Below, in pieces: positions 23,591 to 32,750 of a stretch of 52,968 nucleotides of DNA (the stretch's first letter is position 1; every line of letters starts with the position of its first letter). The stretch is from CAYJBH01 sp964371365 (lineage in GTDB: Bacteria > Bacillota > Clostridia > Oscillospirales > Ruminococcaceae), in the NCBI GenBank assembly GCA_964371365.1, contig CAYJMO010000004.1:1-52968 (forward strand), read 5' to 3'. Both the position numbers and the translations under genes were made by a program. The notes beneath the pieces were generated by a model. The model worked only from the letters and a program-made list of their open reading frames with translations, made no database searches and had not been told where the DNA came from.

Positions 23591-24991
23591 GTGATATCGG
23601 AGGTAGTGTCGGCGTTTAGCTCTTTTTTGTGGGGAGCTCCCATGCTTATCATTTTGATAGGTGTGGGCATTTTCTTGACGTTTAACACAGGGTTTGTGCA
23701 GATCAGGCGTTTTGGTTATGCTTTAAGGTTAATACTACACTCCGCAAGACCTAAAGAAAAGAGGGGGCGCAGCCATTCACTTTCCCCCTTCCAATCCTTT
23801 TCGATTGCCCTCGGTGCAACCGTAGGCATTGGCAACATAGTCGGTGTGGCGGGGGCTATCGCACTCGGCGGTCCGGGTGCGGTTTTCTGGATGTGGGTCG
23901 CCGGCATTATCGGCATGGCAACGAAATACTGTGAGATTGTGCTCGCGGTGCGCTATCGGGAGCGAAGACCTAACGGCAACCGCATAGGCGGACCCATGTA
24001 CTATATAATAAAGGGGCTCGACAGCAGGCTTTCACCACTCGCCGTCTTGTTTGCCGCGTTCGGCTGTATCGCAATACTCGGCACCGGAAATATGGCACAG
24101 ATCAACACCGTCGCAGAGGTTACAAGTTCCGCCGTCACCACCCTAATGCCGGGCCTTTCGAGCTATGACACCGCACTAAAGTTTGCGGTCGGACTGCTAT
24201 TCGCCGTCATCATCGGCAGGGCACTCTTAGGAGGAGCAAAGCGCGTTGGATATATTGCAGAGAGGATCGTCCCGTCGATGGCACTACTCTACCTTCTCTG
24301 TGTAGGCGCGGTCATCGCGTACAACATCGAAAGTTTGCTGCCCACCCTATCACTCATTTTCCGCTCTGCATTCGACCCGACCGGTGCACTCGGCGCAGGG
24401 GTTGGGTTGAGTATTTCACACGCGCTTCGCCTCGGTTTTGCGCGAGGCGTTTTTTCCAACGAGGCAGGGCTTGGCACCTCTCCGATGGCATATGCATCCA
24501 CCGACTGTTCCTCGGCGGTGGAACAGGGATTGCTCGGTGTGGTTGAGGTTTTTGTGGACACCATTGTCATCTGCACCGCGACGGCACTGTGCATACTCAT
24601 GAGTGGAGTAGCCCTACCCTACGGCGAGATGGCAGGAATTGGGCTCGCCATGTCCGGCTTTGAGGGCTTGTTTGGTGATCGGATAACGGTAGTGTTTACC
24701 GCAATTATGGTCTCACTTTTTGCCTTTACCTCAATGCTCACATTTAGCATGTACGGAGTTCGCTGCTTTGAATTCCTGTTCGGTGGCAGGTGGGTGGGCA
24801 TATATAGGGCAACATATATTCTATTTGTGGTGGTGGGCTCACTCACACATCTTGAACTTGTGTGGGAGATTTCATCGGTGTTTAACGGATTGATGGCGAT
24901 ACCAAACCTAATAGCCGTCACACTGCTTATCGGCGAGGTACGACGGCTGACCAAAAGTTATTTCAATAAAAAAGATAATCTATCGCCTTGA
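23591..24991 (+). CDS. Sodium:alanine/glycine symporter family protein (AGCS)
   Basis: About 466 residues with 10-11 TM helices. AGCS signatures include FQSFSIALGATVGIGNIVGVAGAIALGGPGAVFWMWVAG and GGPMYYIIKGL, then ARGVFSNEAGLGTSPMAYAS. It imports alanine or glycine with Na+. I chose GTG 23591, which has GAGGA 10 nt upstream; the longer frame to the left has no ribosome binding site. Single gene, with foldback DNA upstream. Confidence 0.92.
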   Translation: MISEVVSAFSSFLWGAPMLIILIGVGIFLTFNTGFVQIRRFGYALRLILHSARPKEKRGRSHSLSPFQSFSIALGATVGIGNIVGVAGAIALGGPGAVFWMWVAGIIGMATKYCEIVLAVRYRERRPNGNRIGGPMYYIIKGLDSRLSPLAVLFAAFGCIAILGTGNMAQINTVAEVTSSAVTTLMPGLSSYDTALKFAVGLLFAVIIGRALLGGAKRVGYIAERIVPSMALLYLLCVGAVIAYNIESLLPTLSLIFRSAFDPTGALGAGVGLSISHALRLGFARGVFSNEAGLGTSPMAYASTDCSSAVEQGLLGVVEVFVDTIVICTATALCILMSGVALPYGEMAGIGLAMSGFEGLFGDRITVVFTAIMVSLFAFTSMLTFSMYGVRCFEFLFGGRWVGIYRATYILFVVVGSLTHLELVWEISSVFNGLMAIPNLIAVTLLIGEVRRLTKSYFNKKDNLSP

Positions 24992-25115
24992 AAAATTAAG
25001 TTTATCACCATGAAAACCGATATTTTTCCCCATTATCAAAGTTAATATTTTTTGTGTATTTTATACAGTAATAAAACTGTAATATAGTCAAAAGGCAAAA
25101 AACATCTTATGTATA

Positions 25116-25144
25116 TTGACTTATTTGGTCATTTGTGATATTAT
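25116..25144 (+). promoter_or_regulatory. Sigma-A promoter of the first sugar ABC importer
   Basis: TTGACT (25116-25121), a 17-bp spacer and TATTAT (25139-25144) with TGA before it (extended -10). A 10-bp palindrome CACAATTGTG at 25176-25185, about 25 bp downstream of the start point, may be an operator. The rest of 24992-25222 is AT-rich and shows nothing else. Confidence 0.75.
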
Positions 25145-25222
25145 TTAAAAACGGTGGTTGAATTTTTGTGTATAACACAATTGTGATTCCACACAAGTAA
25201 TGTATTATGGAGGAATATGTTA

Positions 25223-26590
25223 ATGAGCAAATTTACAAAGAAATTATTGGCGTTATTGTTGGTTGCGGCATTGAGTGTAACCATACTTGCGAGCTGCCAA
25301 GCAGAAGCACCTGCCGAAGATTCCGGCGCAGCGACCGAGGCACCTGCTGAGGACAGTGTTGAAGAAGCACCGGCTGCCGATGGCGAGTTGGAAGTTATCG
25401 AGTTTTGGAACGGCGGCACAGAAGATCCCGGCAAATCCCAGTGGGAATATGCGGTAAACAAATTTAATGCAGAAAATGCAGATACCGGATATACCGTTAA
25501 TATGGTTGCTACCTTAAATGACACCTACAAACAGGATTTGGTTATCGCCATGAGTTCCGGTCAGGCACCTGACATGTATCACACCTGGTCGGGCGGACCC
25601 ATGATCGAGTACATTGAGTCCGGATTTGGTGTACCGATTACCGACAAGTTCGAGGCAGCCGGCATGAACGACATCTATATGGAGGCCGCCATCGCACAGT
25701 CCACCTACAATGGTGAAATCTATGCAATCCCGGTTCGTGAGGCAGCTGTTGCAGGTATTTATTACAATACCGAGATTTTTGCCGAGTTGGGATTAGAAGA
25801 ACCCACAACAATTGCCGAGCTTGAAACTATTGCCGATACCTTGATTGCAAACGACATCGTTCCTTTTGCTCTGGCTAATTCATCTAAATGGACAGGTTCC
25901 ATGTACTTCATGTATTTTGCCACCCGCCATGGCGGACTGGAACCCTTTAACGCAGCCGTTGACGGCTCCGGTTCCTTTGTAAACGACAGCTTCATCTATG
26001 CCGGTGAGAAAATCCAGGAGTGGGTAGAAAGAGGATTCTTCCCAGAGGGTGTAAACGGTCTTAGCGAGGATGACAAGCAATCTACATCAATGTTCTACAG
26101 CGAAGAAGCCGCAATGAAACTCATCGGTTCTTGGGATGGGGCTACCTACAAGAACGACAGCGAAGAGTTCTACAGCAAAGTTGACTGGTTTGAGTTCCCT
26201 GCTCTGGAGAGCAACCCTGATACAGCTGATCTCGTTGTTGGTACCGTCGGTGGTAACTTTATCACCTTTAACTGCGAAGGTGAAAAATTGGATGCGGCGT
26301 TCCAGTGCGCAACCTACTACACCGATCAAGAATATTTTGACATGATGGTTGATGCCGGTAACACACTGCCAATCGACGGAATTGAATACGCCGATCCGAT
26401 GGTACAACAAATTGCCGATGCTTTAAACGAGTCAAACGGCGTTCAGCTGTGGTATGACCAATACCTACCTCCGCTGGTATCGGAAGCGCATAAAAACGAA
26501 TCCTTTAAACTGTTTGACTTCACAGCCACACCGGAAGAAGTTGCACAGGCACACCAAGATGCTATGGAAGAGTACCGTTCGCAACAGTAA
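25223..26590 (+). CDS. Sugar ABC transporter substrate-binding lipoprotein
   Basis: 455 residues. The lipoprotein signal KKLLALLLVAALSVTILASC ends in a lipobox (Cys about residue 24) followed by an Ala/Glu/Pro-rich linker. The mature part is a family 1 extracellular solute-binding protein: EVIEFWNGGTEDPGKSQWEYAV, AMSSGQAPDMYHTW, and the C-terminal DAMEEYRSQQ. It would deliver an oligosaccharide to the two permeases downstream. ATG 25223 is preferred over 25217 because GGAGGA ends 8 nt before it. The substrate is not deducible. Confidence 0.92.
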   Translation: MSKFTKKLLALLLVAALSVTILASCQAEAPAEDSGAATEAPAEDSVEEAPAADGELEVIEFWNGGTEDPGKSQWEYAVNKFNAENADTGYTVNMVATLNDTYKQDLVIAMSSGQAPDMYHTWSGGPMIEYIESGFGVPITDKFEAAGMNDIYMEAAIAQSTYNGEIYAIPVREAAVAGIYYNTEIFAELGLEEPTTIAELETIADTLIANDIVPFALANSSKWTGSMYFMYFATRHGGLEPFNAAVDGSGSFVNDSFIYAGEKIQEWVERGFFPEGVNGLSEDDKQSTSMFYSEEAAMKLIGSWDGATYKNDSEEFYSKVDWFEFPALESNPDTADLVVGTVGGNFITFNCEGEKLDAAFQCATYYTDQEYFDMMVDAGNTLPIDGIEYADPMVQQIADALNESNGVQLWYDQYLPPLVSEAHKNESFKLFDFTATPEEVAQAHQDAMEEYRSQQ

Positions 26591-26608
26591 ACCGCGATAT
26601 AACATTAT

Positions 26609-26644
26609 AAATAAAGAGGTACTGATTTCAGTACTTCTTTATTT
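26609..26644 (+). other. Strong hairpin between binding protein and permease genes
   Basis: AAATAAAGAGGTACTGA-TT-TCAGTACTTCTTTATTT, 17-bp arms with one mismatch. Such intercistronic stems normally protect the upstream binding-protein message or cause partial termination, giving an excess of binding protein over permease. Confidence 0.7.
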
Positions 26645-26674
26645 GTAACAAAACCCATATTGGAGAGTATTCTT

Positions 26675-27580
26675 ATGAATAAGCAACTTACTTCGCTTGC
26701 TAAGCGTCGTCAACGTTCTGTAGGAATTGCGGCTGCAGTTTTTTTAGCTCCTGTTATTATATTGATTGCAGTTTTTATCGTCTATCCCATCATCGATACC
26801 TTTAATATCAGCATGTATAGCTGGAACGGCATCGAGCCGGAAAAAGATTTTGTGGGACTTTCAAACTGGCAAAAATTAATTGTTGATGCCGATTTTTGGA
26901 ATGCATTTAAAAACAACCTATGGATTATGGTATTATCCATAGCAATTCAGTTACCTGTCGGGTTGGCACTTGCAACATTTTTGGATTTTGGGGGCAAGAA
27001 AACAAAAATGTTTAAGATTGCATGGTTCGTGCCGTTGTTGATGTCCTCCGTTGCTATCGGATTTCTGTTCCGATACGCTTTGGCGGTTAACGGTGGAATT
27101 ATTTCGGGATTTTCCGAGCTGTTTGGCGGCGGAAAGGTAGACCTGCTCGGCGATCCTGACCGAATACTGTTTACCGTTATAGGTGTTATCTGCTGGCAGT
27201 TTATACCATTTTATATGGTTTATTTTATGGCAGGATACACCGGAATCTCCTTTGATGTTTACGAGGCCTCCATCATAGACGGAGCAAATAGAGGACAATA
27301 TTTTTGGCGTATTGCACTGCCACTGTTGTTACCTGCGATGCGCAGTGCTGCAATTTTATCCTTAGTCGGTTCACTCAAATACTTCGATTTAGTCTGGGCA
27401 ATGTCGGGAGGCAACCCCAGCAACTCCACGGAATTAATGGCAACCTATATGTACAAAAATTCATTTATTAGATTTAATATGGGTTACGGTTCCGCGGTTG
27501 CGGGCGGTATGTTTATCTTGATTTCGGTTATTGCGTTGGTTACAATGCGTCTACTCAACCGCAAGAAAGACGAGGTTTAA
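26675..27580 (+). CDS. Sugar ABC permease, MalF/UgpA-type
   Basis: 301 residues with six TM helices and the permease EAA loop YEASIIDGANRGQYFWRIALPLL that docks the ATPase. Start ATG 26675, with GGAGAG 8 nt upstream. It forms the channel with the next gene; no ATPase gene is in the operon. Confidence 0.92.
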   Translation: MNKQLTSLAKRRQRSVGIAAAVFLAPVIILIAVFIVYPIIDTFNISMYSWNGIEPEKDFVGLSNWQKLIVDADFWNAFKNNLWIMVLSIAIQLPVGLALATFLDFGGKKTKMFKIAWFVPLLMSSVAIGFLFRYALAVNGGIISGFSELFGGGKVDLLGDPDRILFTVIGVICWQFIPFYMVYFMAGYTGISFDVYEASIIDGANRGQYFWRIALPLLLPAMRSAAILSLVGSLKYFDLVWAMSGGNPSNSTELMATYMYKNSFIRFNMGYGSAVAGGMFILISVIALVTMRLLNRKKDEV

Positions 27581-27582
27581 AG

Positions 27583-28431
27583 ATGAATAAATATGCTAAA
27601 TCTAAAATAAAGAGTTATATCTCCTGGACGATTGCAATTATTTTGGCGATATTCTGGTTATTTGTGACATTTTTGCCCTTCTTCTTTATGGTATCCTCCT
27701 CTTTAAAAGAACAGTTTGAGTTAATGACAAGCGGTGTGTTCACCCTACCGGAATCACTTTATTTTGAAAACTATCAAACGGTTTTCGAGGGACCTTTTCT
27801 TACTTTTTTCAGTAACAGCGTAATTGTTTTGACGGTATCGTTGAGTTTACTGCTGTTTATATCTGCATGCGCCTCCTATCCGCTATCACGCTTTAGGTTT
27901 AAGCTGTGTAAGCCGATATATGCCGGAATTGTTGCGGTCATGTCGGTGCCGATGCATATCACCCTTATTCCCGTGTTTAAGATGACTCAGAACATGGGTA
28001 CATACGATACAATCTGGGCGTTGATAGGACCTGCGATTGCATTTGCAACCCCAATTTCGGTTTTTATACTGACCTCCTTTATGTCCGGCATACCGAAGGA
28101 GCTGGAAGAGGCCGCGGAAATTGACGGCTGCGGAAAATATCGTAACTTCTTTCAGATAATACTTCCACTGTCTACACCCGGATTGTCTACGCTTGCTATC
28201 TATAACGGTGTCAACATCTGGAACGAGTATACCTTTGCAAACACATTGACACAAAACATTGAAAACCAAACACTACCGCTTGCAATATGGCAATATCAGG
28301 GGGAGTATACAATGAATATCCCTGTTATCATGGCGGTTTTAACCATGACCGTGCTACCCATGATAATAATGTTTATCATATTCCAAGAACGTCTGGTGAA
28401 GGGCATGATGGCAGGAGCGGTAAAAGGATAG
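27583..28431 (+). CDS. Sugar ABC permease, MalG/UgpE-type
   Basis: 282 residues, six TM helices, EAA loop LEEAAEIDGCGKYRNFFQIILPLSTPG, and the C-terminal RLVKGMMAGAVKG typical of MalG-like subunits. It starts 2 nt after the preceding stop with GAGG upstream. Last gene of the cassette; it converges with the split GNAT gene 18 bp away. Confidence 0.92.
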   Translation: MNKYAKSKIKSYISWTIAIILAIFWLFVTFLPFFFMVSSSLKEQFELMTSGVFTLPESLYFENYQTVFEGPFLTFFSNSVIVLTVSLSLLLFISACASYPLSRFRFKLCKPIYAGIVAVMSVPMHITLIPVFKMTQNMGTYDTIWALIGPAIAFATPISVFILTSFMSGIPKELEEAAEIDGCGKYRNFFQIILPLSTPGLSTLAIYNGVNIWNEYTFANTLTQNIENQTLPLAIWQYQGEYTMNIPVIMAVLTMTVLPMIIMFIIFQERLVKGMMAGAVKG

Positions 28432-28449
28432 TTCAGGTAGTTTGACCTT

Positions 28450-29120
28450 TTAATGTTGTATTTCAAGCCTTAGATAAACCATGTCGATAAGCTGTTTTCC
28501 CCCCTCGTAAATCGGGTGATCATAGTTGTCGACGAAAAAATTTTCCACCCTCTTATACTGCACAAAACCGTATCTTTCATAAAAAGGCAAGGTTGTCGGG
28601 CTGTCTGCGGTGCCGACAATTAGGGTGGTAAATTCACTATAGCGCTCTATGATATAGTCTATAAGCCGCCGCCCATAACCCTGACCCTGATAACCCGGTG
28701 CGGTTGCAATGTTCTTTAACTCGAGAACGCCCTCTCCTTCGTCGGTTACGACGCATTCGCAGAGGGCGTTCTCGTTTTGAAATAACACATACATATCACC
28801 ACGGTCTAAATAACGGTCGATAGTCATTCAACCCCGAAAAACGACATGAGATTACCGAGCAGAAATTTCGCCTATCAAGGCGGAGGATACGTACGCTACG
28901 CGCTGTTCCTTTAACAATCCACAGGATTGTTAATTTTGCCAAGGGCAAAACCGAAACATACTCCTGTATTCCGATTGACGACAACGCAGATAGACGGAAT
29001 TTCTGCCGGGAAGATGTGTTGGTTTTCGGGGTTGAAGGGCTATATTATGCTCTCCTGCTCGTCTGCAAGCAACAGCAGTTCCATATACCGTTTTTTCTCG
29101 TTTGTTATCTGTTTAATCAA
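28450..29120 (-). pseudogene. GNAT-family acetyltransferase gene split by a foldback element
   Basis: The C-terminal part (28450-28827, 125 residues) carries the acetyl-CoA motif APGYQGQGYGRRLIDYI. The N-terminal part lies beyond the element: TTG at 29120, overlapping the HAD stop, encodes MIKQITNEKKRYMELLLLAD then EQESII, and ends at a stop inside the element. Removing 28820-29043 rejoins the frame exactly as ...ADEQESI-IDRYLDRGD..., a run I recognise as normal for this family. The downstream piece can restart at an ATG (28827-28825) supplied by the element's end, with GGGG upstream, so a truncated protein may still be made. Substrate unknown. Confidence 0.8.
28820..29043. mobile_element. 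224-bp foldback (MITE-like) element 1, inserted in the GNAT gene
   Basis: Imperfect terminal inverted repeats of about 55 bp: ATAGTCATTCAACCCCGAAAA from the left, and ATAGCCCTTCAACCCCGAAAA read inward from the right. The arms continue through GCAGAAATTTCGCCTATC (left, to 28876). Inside is the core AAGGCGGAGGAT (28877-28888) ... CGATTGACGACAACGCA (28972-28988). Between these lie hairpins TTAACAATCC-ACA-GGATTGTTAA and TTTTGCC-AAG-GGCAAAA. No coding capacity. No target duplication is required to restore the gene; a 2-bp AT duplication cannot be excluded. Confidence 0.82.
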
Positions 29121-29748
29121 TGGGGTATCCATCGAAATAGATGTCGCACAGCTCCCTAATCTGTGTCTCGTACTTTTGCGAGCTGTCGTCCTTTATTCCA
29201 ACCACCTTGTAACCGGCATTTTTTGCGGTGGTGATAGCATAGAGTGAGTCCTCGAAGATATAGGTATCCTCCTTGGACGTGCCGAGGTGTGCGAGTGCTA
29301 TGTCATATACCTTGGGGCTGGTTTTGCCGATGCCCACCTCACCACAGCAGAAAATCTCGCTGAAAAAGAGCCGAACACCAAGCCTTTTGAGCGCCGCCTC
29401 GACTAAGTATCGATCTGTTAGCGTTGCTATGCACATGCCGACCCCTCTTTTTTCCAAATCCGATAAAAAATCGGCAACACCGGGTTTTAGCTGTACCGAT
29501 TTAAAAAACACCTCCTCAACGGTGGAGTTGATAAAATCTACAATCTCCTTTACCGTAGCCGTCGCACCATACTTATCGCGCATGACCTGTGCCATCTCAT
29601 GTATGGCAAGACCATAAAAGTCCTTGCGATCCGGCATGGCTATCTTGAACCTATCCACCGTCAAAAATGAAGTGGACTCAAAGTGTTTCATGGAATCGAG
29701 CAGTGTCCCGTCAAGGTCGAATATAGCGCCTTTTATTTCATCAAGCAT
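29113..29748 (-). CDS. HAD-superfamily hydrolase (phosphoglycolate/beta-PGM-like phosphatase)
   Basis: 211 residues. HAD motif I is FDLDGTLLDS, motif II IATLTD, motif III GKTSPKVYDIAL and motif IV IFEDSLYAITTAKNAGY. The helical cap between motifs I and II places it in subfamily I, which acts on small phospho-sugars or phosphoglycolate. It starts after GGAG, about 100 bp beyond gatB, and its stop overlaps the start of the GNAT gene. Confidence 0.88.
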   Translation of the reverse strand: MLDEIKGAIFDLDGTLLDSMKHFESTSFLTVDRFKIAMPDRKDFYGLAIHEMAQVMRDKYGATATVKEIVDFINSTVEEVFFKSVQLKPGVADFLSDLEKRGVGMCIATLTDRYLVEAALKRLGVRLFFSEIFCCGEVGIGKTSPKVYDIALAHLGTSKEDTYIFEDSLYAITTAKNAGYKVVGIKDDSSQKYETQIRELCDIYFDGYPID

Positions 29749-29819
29749 ATTAAATTATACTCCATCCTCTTGCAGTTTGCGGTAGCAATCACGTCGGCAT
29801 CGGTGCCGAGCAGATTTTT

Positions 29820-29844
29820 AAAGGGGACATCATCAGTCCCCTTT
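29820..29844 (-). other. Hairpin after gatB
   Basis: AAAGGGGAC-ATCATCA-GTCCCCTTT, 9-bp perfect stem 5 bp beyond the gatB stop codon. On the gatB strand it is followed by AAAAAT rather than a U-run, so termination would be weak and HAD may be co-transcribed. Confidence 0.55.
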
Positions 29845-29849
29845 AGTCA

Positions 29850-31265
29850 TCAGTCTGAAAGCCTCTTTAACATCATCTCATTCAGCTTGACCGGATTTGC
29901 TCTTGCTCCTGTGCGCTTCATCGCTTGACCTATCAGGGCGGCGAGGGCGTTTGTCTTGCCGGCACGGTAGTCGTTTGCCGACTTCTCGTTGTCGCGTAGA
30001 ACCTCGTTTACAATCCTTGCAATCTCGTTGTCGTCGTTTATCTGAGACAGCTCGTTTGTCTTCACATATTCACAGGGGTCAACACCGTCATCAAAAACCG
30101 CTTTTATCACCTTTTTGACCGTATTGCTGTTGATAATGTCATCGCAAAACATGTTGCTGATATCGGCGAGAATGTTCGGTGCGAGCGGGATATCTTCTTC
30201 ACCGCAAAGGCGCAACACCTCCACCGTCAACATGTTTGCGGCATGTTTCGGGTTGATGCAAAGGGGTGCGAGGCTCTCAAAATAGTCGGCACGAGCGCGC
30301 TCGGTCACGAGCAGTTCCGCCGTTGCTCCCTCGAGGGCATATTTCTCCATATACTCCCGTTTGCGCTGGTGAGGTAGTGTCGGTATCTCGGTTTTATACT
30401 GTTCAAGCTGTTCATCATTCAACGTAATAATAGGCAGATCCGGATCGGGGAAATAACGATAGTCGTTGGCATTCTCCTTTTTGCGCATGGAGAAGGTCTT
30501 GCCGGAATCGGCATCAAATCGTCGTGTCTCCTGCACAATGACCTCACCGCTCTCAAGCGCGTCTATCTGGCGTTTATATTCATAGTCTATAGCCTTGGCG
30601 ATAAAGGCAAAAGAATTGAGGTTTTTCATCTCGGTGCGCGTGCCGAATGGCTCGCCGGCTTTGCGTATCGACAGGTTGACATCACAGCGAAACGCCCCCT
30701 CCTGCATCTTGCACTCCGACACGCCGGTGTAGATGATGGTAGCGCGGAGCTTTTGCAGATAGGCGATTGCCTCCGCCGCCGAGCGGATATCCGGCTCGGA
30801 CACTATCTCGATTAGCGGCACACCACAGCGATTGCAGTCTATCATGGTGCCGTATTTCTCATCGTGGACGAGCTTGCCGGCATCCTCCTCGATATGTATC
30901 CTTGTTATGCCGATGCGCTTGTCACCATCCTCCGTCTCAATATCGACATGGCCGTGCTCACACAGCGGCAGGTCATACTGCGATATCTGATACGCCTTGG
31001 GCAGGTCGGGATAGAAATAGTTCTTCCTGTCCTGCTTTGATTTTTTTTGTATGGTGCAGTCGGTGGCAATGCCGACCTTGACGGCATACTCCATCACCTT
31101 TTCGTTCAGCACCGGCAGGGTGCCGGGCATACCCATGCAGACGGGGCAACACTGGGTGTTGGGCTCTGCGCCAAAATCGGTCTTGCAGGAGCAGAATATC
31201 TTTGTCTTGGTGGCAAGCTCGGTGTGAACCTCCAGCCCGATGACCATTTCGTAACCTTTTATCAT
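29850..31265 (-). CDS. gatB: Asp-tRNA(Asn)/Glu-tRNA(Gln) amidotransferase subunit B
   Basis: 471 residues, standard length. GatB/E catalytic core: YEMVIGLEVHTELATKTKIFC, the zinc-type CSCKTD...CCPVCMGMPGTLP, DLPKAYQISQYDLP, IHIEEDAGK and FRCDVNLSIR, then the tail domain ending in YRAGKTNALAALIGQAMKRTGARANP that contacts tRNA. It phosphorylates and amidates mischarged Asp-tRNA(Asn) or Glu-tRNA(Gln) using ammonia from GatA. AAAGGA precedes ATG by 13 nt. Third gene of the aspS-gatC/gatA/gatB group. Confidence 0.97.
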   Translation of the reverse strand: MIKGYEMVIGLEVHTELATKTKIFCSCKTDFGAEPNTQCCPVCMGMPGTLPVLNEKVMEYAVKVGIATDCTIQKKSKQDRKNYFYPDLPKAYQISQYDLPLCEHGHVDIETEDGDKRIGITRIHIEEDAGKLVHDEKYGTMIDCNRCGVPLIEIVSEPDIRSAAEAIAYLQKLRATIIYTGVSECKMQEGAFRCDVNLSIRKAGEPFGTRTEMKNLNSFAFIAKAIDYEYKRQIDALESGEVIVQETRRFDADSGKTFSMRKKENANDYRYFPDPDLPIITLNDEQLEQYKTEIPTLPHQRKREYMEKYALEGATAELLVTERARADYFESLAPLCINPKHAANMLTVEVLRLCGEEDIPLAPNILADISNMFCDDIINSNTVKKVIKAVFDDGVDPCEYVKTNELSQINDDNEIARIVNEVLRDNEKSANDYRAGKTNALAALIGQAMKRTGARANPVKLNEMMLKRLSD

Positions 31266-31290
31266 GGTTTTATCTCGTTCCTTTTTCTAC

Positions 31291-32736
31291 TTATACGCTC
31301 AAAAGTTGCTGTTCCAGTGCGTGGGCAAGTCCGTAGAGCCTCGGCTCACTGTTCATGTCCCCTATCAGCTGTACCCCGATGGGCAGACCGCTCTTGTCTA
31401 AAGCGCAGGGCAGCGATATCGCAGGCACACCGGCGATGTTTATCGGCACGGAATAGATATCGCCGAGGTACATCTCGAGCGGATTCTTCGTCTTCTCCCC
31501 TATCTTATATGCGGTGGTGGGTGCAACCGGCGAGATAATGCAATCAAAATTTGCAAAGACGTTTGCATAGTCGCGTTTTATCAGGGTACGCACCTGCAAC
31601 GCCTTGTTGTAGTAGGCATCATAGTAGCCGGACGACAGCGCAAATGTTCCGAGCATAATGCGTCGCTGAACCTCCACACCAAATCCCTCACTGCGTGAAT
31701 TGCGATACATGTCCTCCAAACTCTCGGCGTCGTCGGAGCGGTAACCATAGCGTATACCGTCAAACCGCGCAAGATTGGAGGATGCCTCGGCAGAGGATAT
31801 GACATAGTAGGCGGAAAGGGCGTGCTCGAGATTCGGGAGCTTAACCTCCTCAACAATCGCACCGAGCTGTTCAAACGTTTTCGCCGCCGACAGTACCGCC
31901 GCTTTGACCTCGGGGTCGATGCCGTCCGCGAAAAAGTCGATGGGCAGACCTATTTTTTTACCCTTTATATCCCAACCGATAAGCTCGCTATAGTCGGGTC
32001 GAGTGCCGTTTATGCAGGTCGCGTCGTTCTCGTCCTCGCATGCGATTGCGCCGAGCACCGTCGCGTTGTCGGCAACCGTTCTTGTGAGCGGACCTATCTG
32101 GTCGAGCGACGAGGCAAAGGCGACCAGCCCAAAACGGGATACCGCGCCGTAGGTCGGTTTCATGCCGACCACTCCACAAAAGGCGGCGGGTTGGCGAATA
32201 GAGCCACCGGTGTCACTGCCGAGGGTGAAAGCCGCCATGCGTGCGGCGACCGCGGCGGCACTGCCACCGGAGGAACCACCCGGCACGCGCGATAGATCGA
32301 CCGGATTTTTCACCGGCTTAAAATAGGAGTTCTCGTTGGAAGAGCCCATTGCAAACTCATCCATATTTAATTTCCCGAGGGTGATTGCACGATGTTTTTT
32401 CAGCTGTTCCACCACCGTTGCATCATAGCAGGGGACAAAATCTTCAAGCATCCGGGAGGCACAGGTAGTTTTTATACTATCAGTACAAATATTATCTTTT
32501 ATACCACAAGGAATACCTCCGAGCGGTGATAAGTCCGCACCGTCCGCTATAATGCCGTCCACCTCGTCGGCAGTTTGCAGTGCGAGGTCGGCGGTGACGG
32601 TGAGATAGGCGCCAATGTCGCCATCTGCTCCCTCGATATTTTCAAGATAATCGCTCACAATTTCACGGGAGGAAAAATCCTTTTTGCGCAGTCCCTCGCC
32701 GAGCTCTTTTATGTTAAGGTCGTATAACTTTGACAT
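31291..32736 (-). CDS. gatA: Asp-tRNA(Asn)/Glu-tRNA(Gln) amidotransferase subunit A
   Basis: 481 residues, amidase-signature family. The Ser-cisSer-Lys triad is present: Lys in GIPCGIKDNICT, then VPGGSSGGSAAAVAA and LGSDTGGSIRQPAAF. It releases ammonia from glutamine and channels it to GatB. AAAGGA lies 8 nt before ATG, immediately beside the left end of foldback element 2 (32751), so this element forms most of the gatC-gatA intercistronic RNA. Confidence 0.97.
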   Translation of the reverse strand: MSKLYDLNIKELGEGLRKKDFSSREIVSDYLENIEGADGDIGAYLTVTADLALQTADEVDGIIADGADLSPLGGIPCGIKDNICTDSIKTTCASRMLEDFVPCYDATVVEQLKKHRAITLGKLNMDEFAMGSSNENSYFKPVKNPVDLSRVPGGSSGGSAAAVAARMAAFTLGSDTGGSIRQPAAFCGVVGMKPTYGAVSRFGLVAFASSLDQIGPLTRTVADNATVLGAIACEDENDATCINGTRPDYSELIGWDIKGKKIGLPIDFFADGIDPEVKAAVLSAAKTFEQLGAIVEEVKLPNLEHALSAYYVISSAEASSNLARFDGIRYGYRSDDAESLEDMYRNSRSEGFGVEVQRRIMLGTFALSSGYYDAYYNKALQVRTLIKRDYANVFANFDCIISPVAPTTAYKIGEKTKNPLEMYLGDIYSVPINIAGVPAISLPCALDKSGLPIGVQLIGDMNSEPRLYGLAHALEQQLLSV

Positions 32737-32750
32737 CTATTATTTCCTTT

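Noticed and set aside
28820..29043. Possible group II intron or other known self-splicing intron in the GNAT gene
   Set aside because: At 224 bp it is too short and I see no domain V-like hairpin or GUGYG start. A foldback insertion fits better, although RNA-level removal is not excluded.
28927..29247. Open frame of 106 codons on the + strand over the element 1/HAD region
   Set aside because: It runs through the foldback element and the antisense of the HAD gene, has no ribosome binding site and no recognisable domain.
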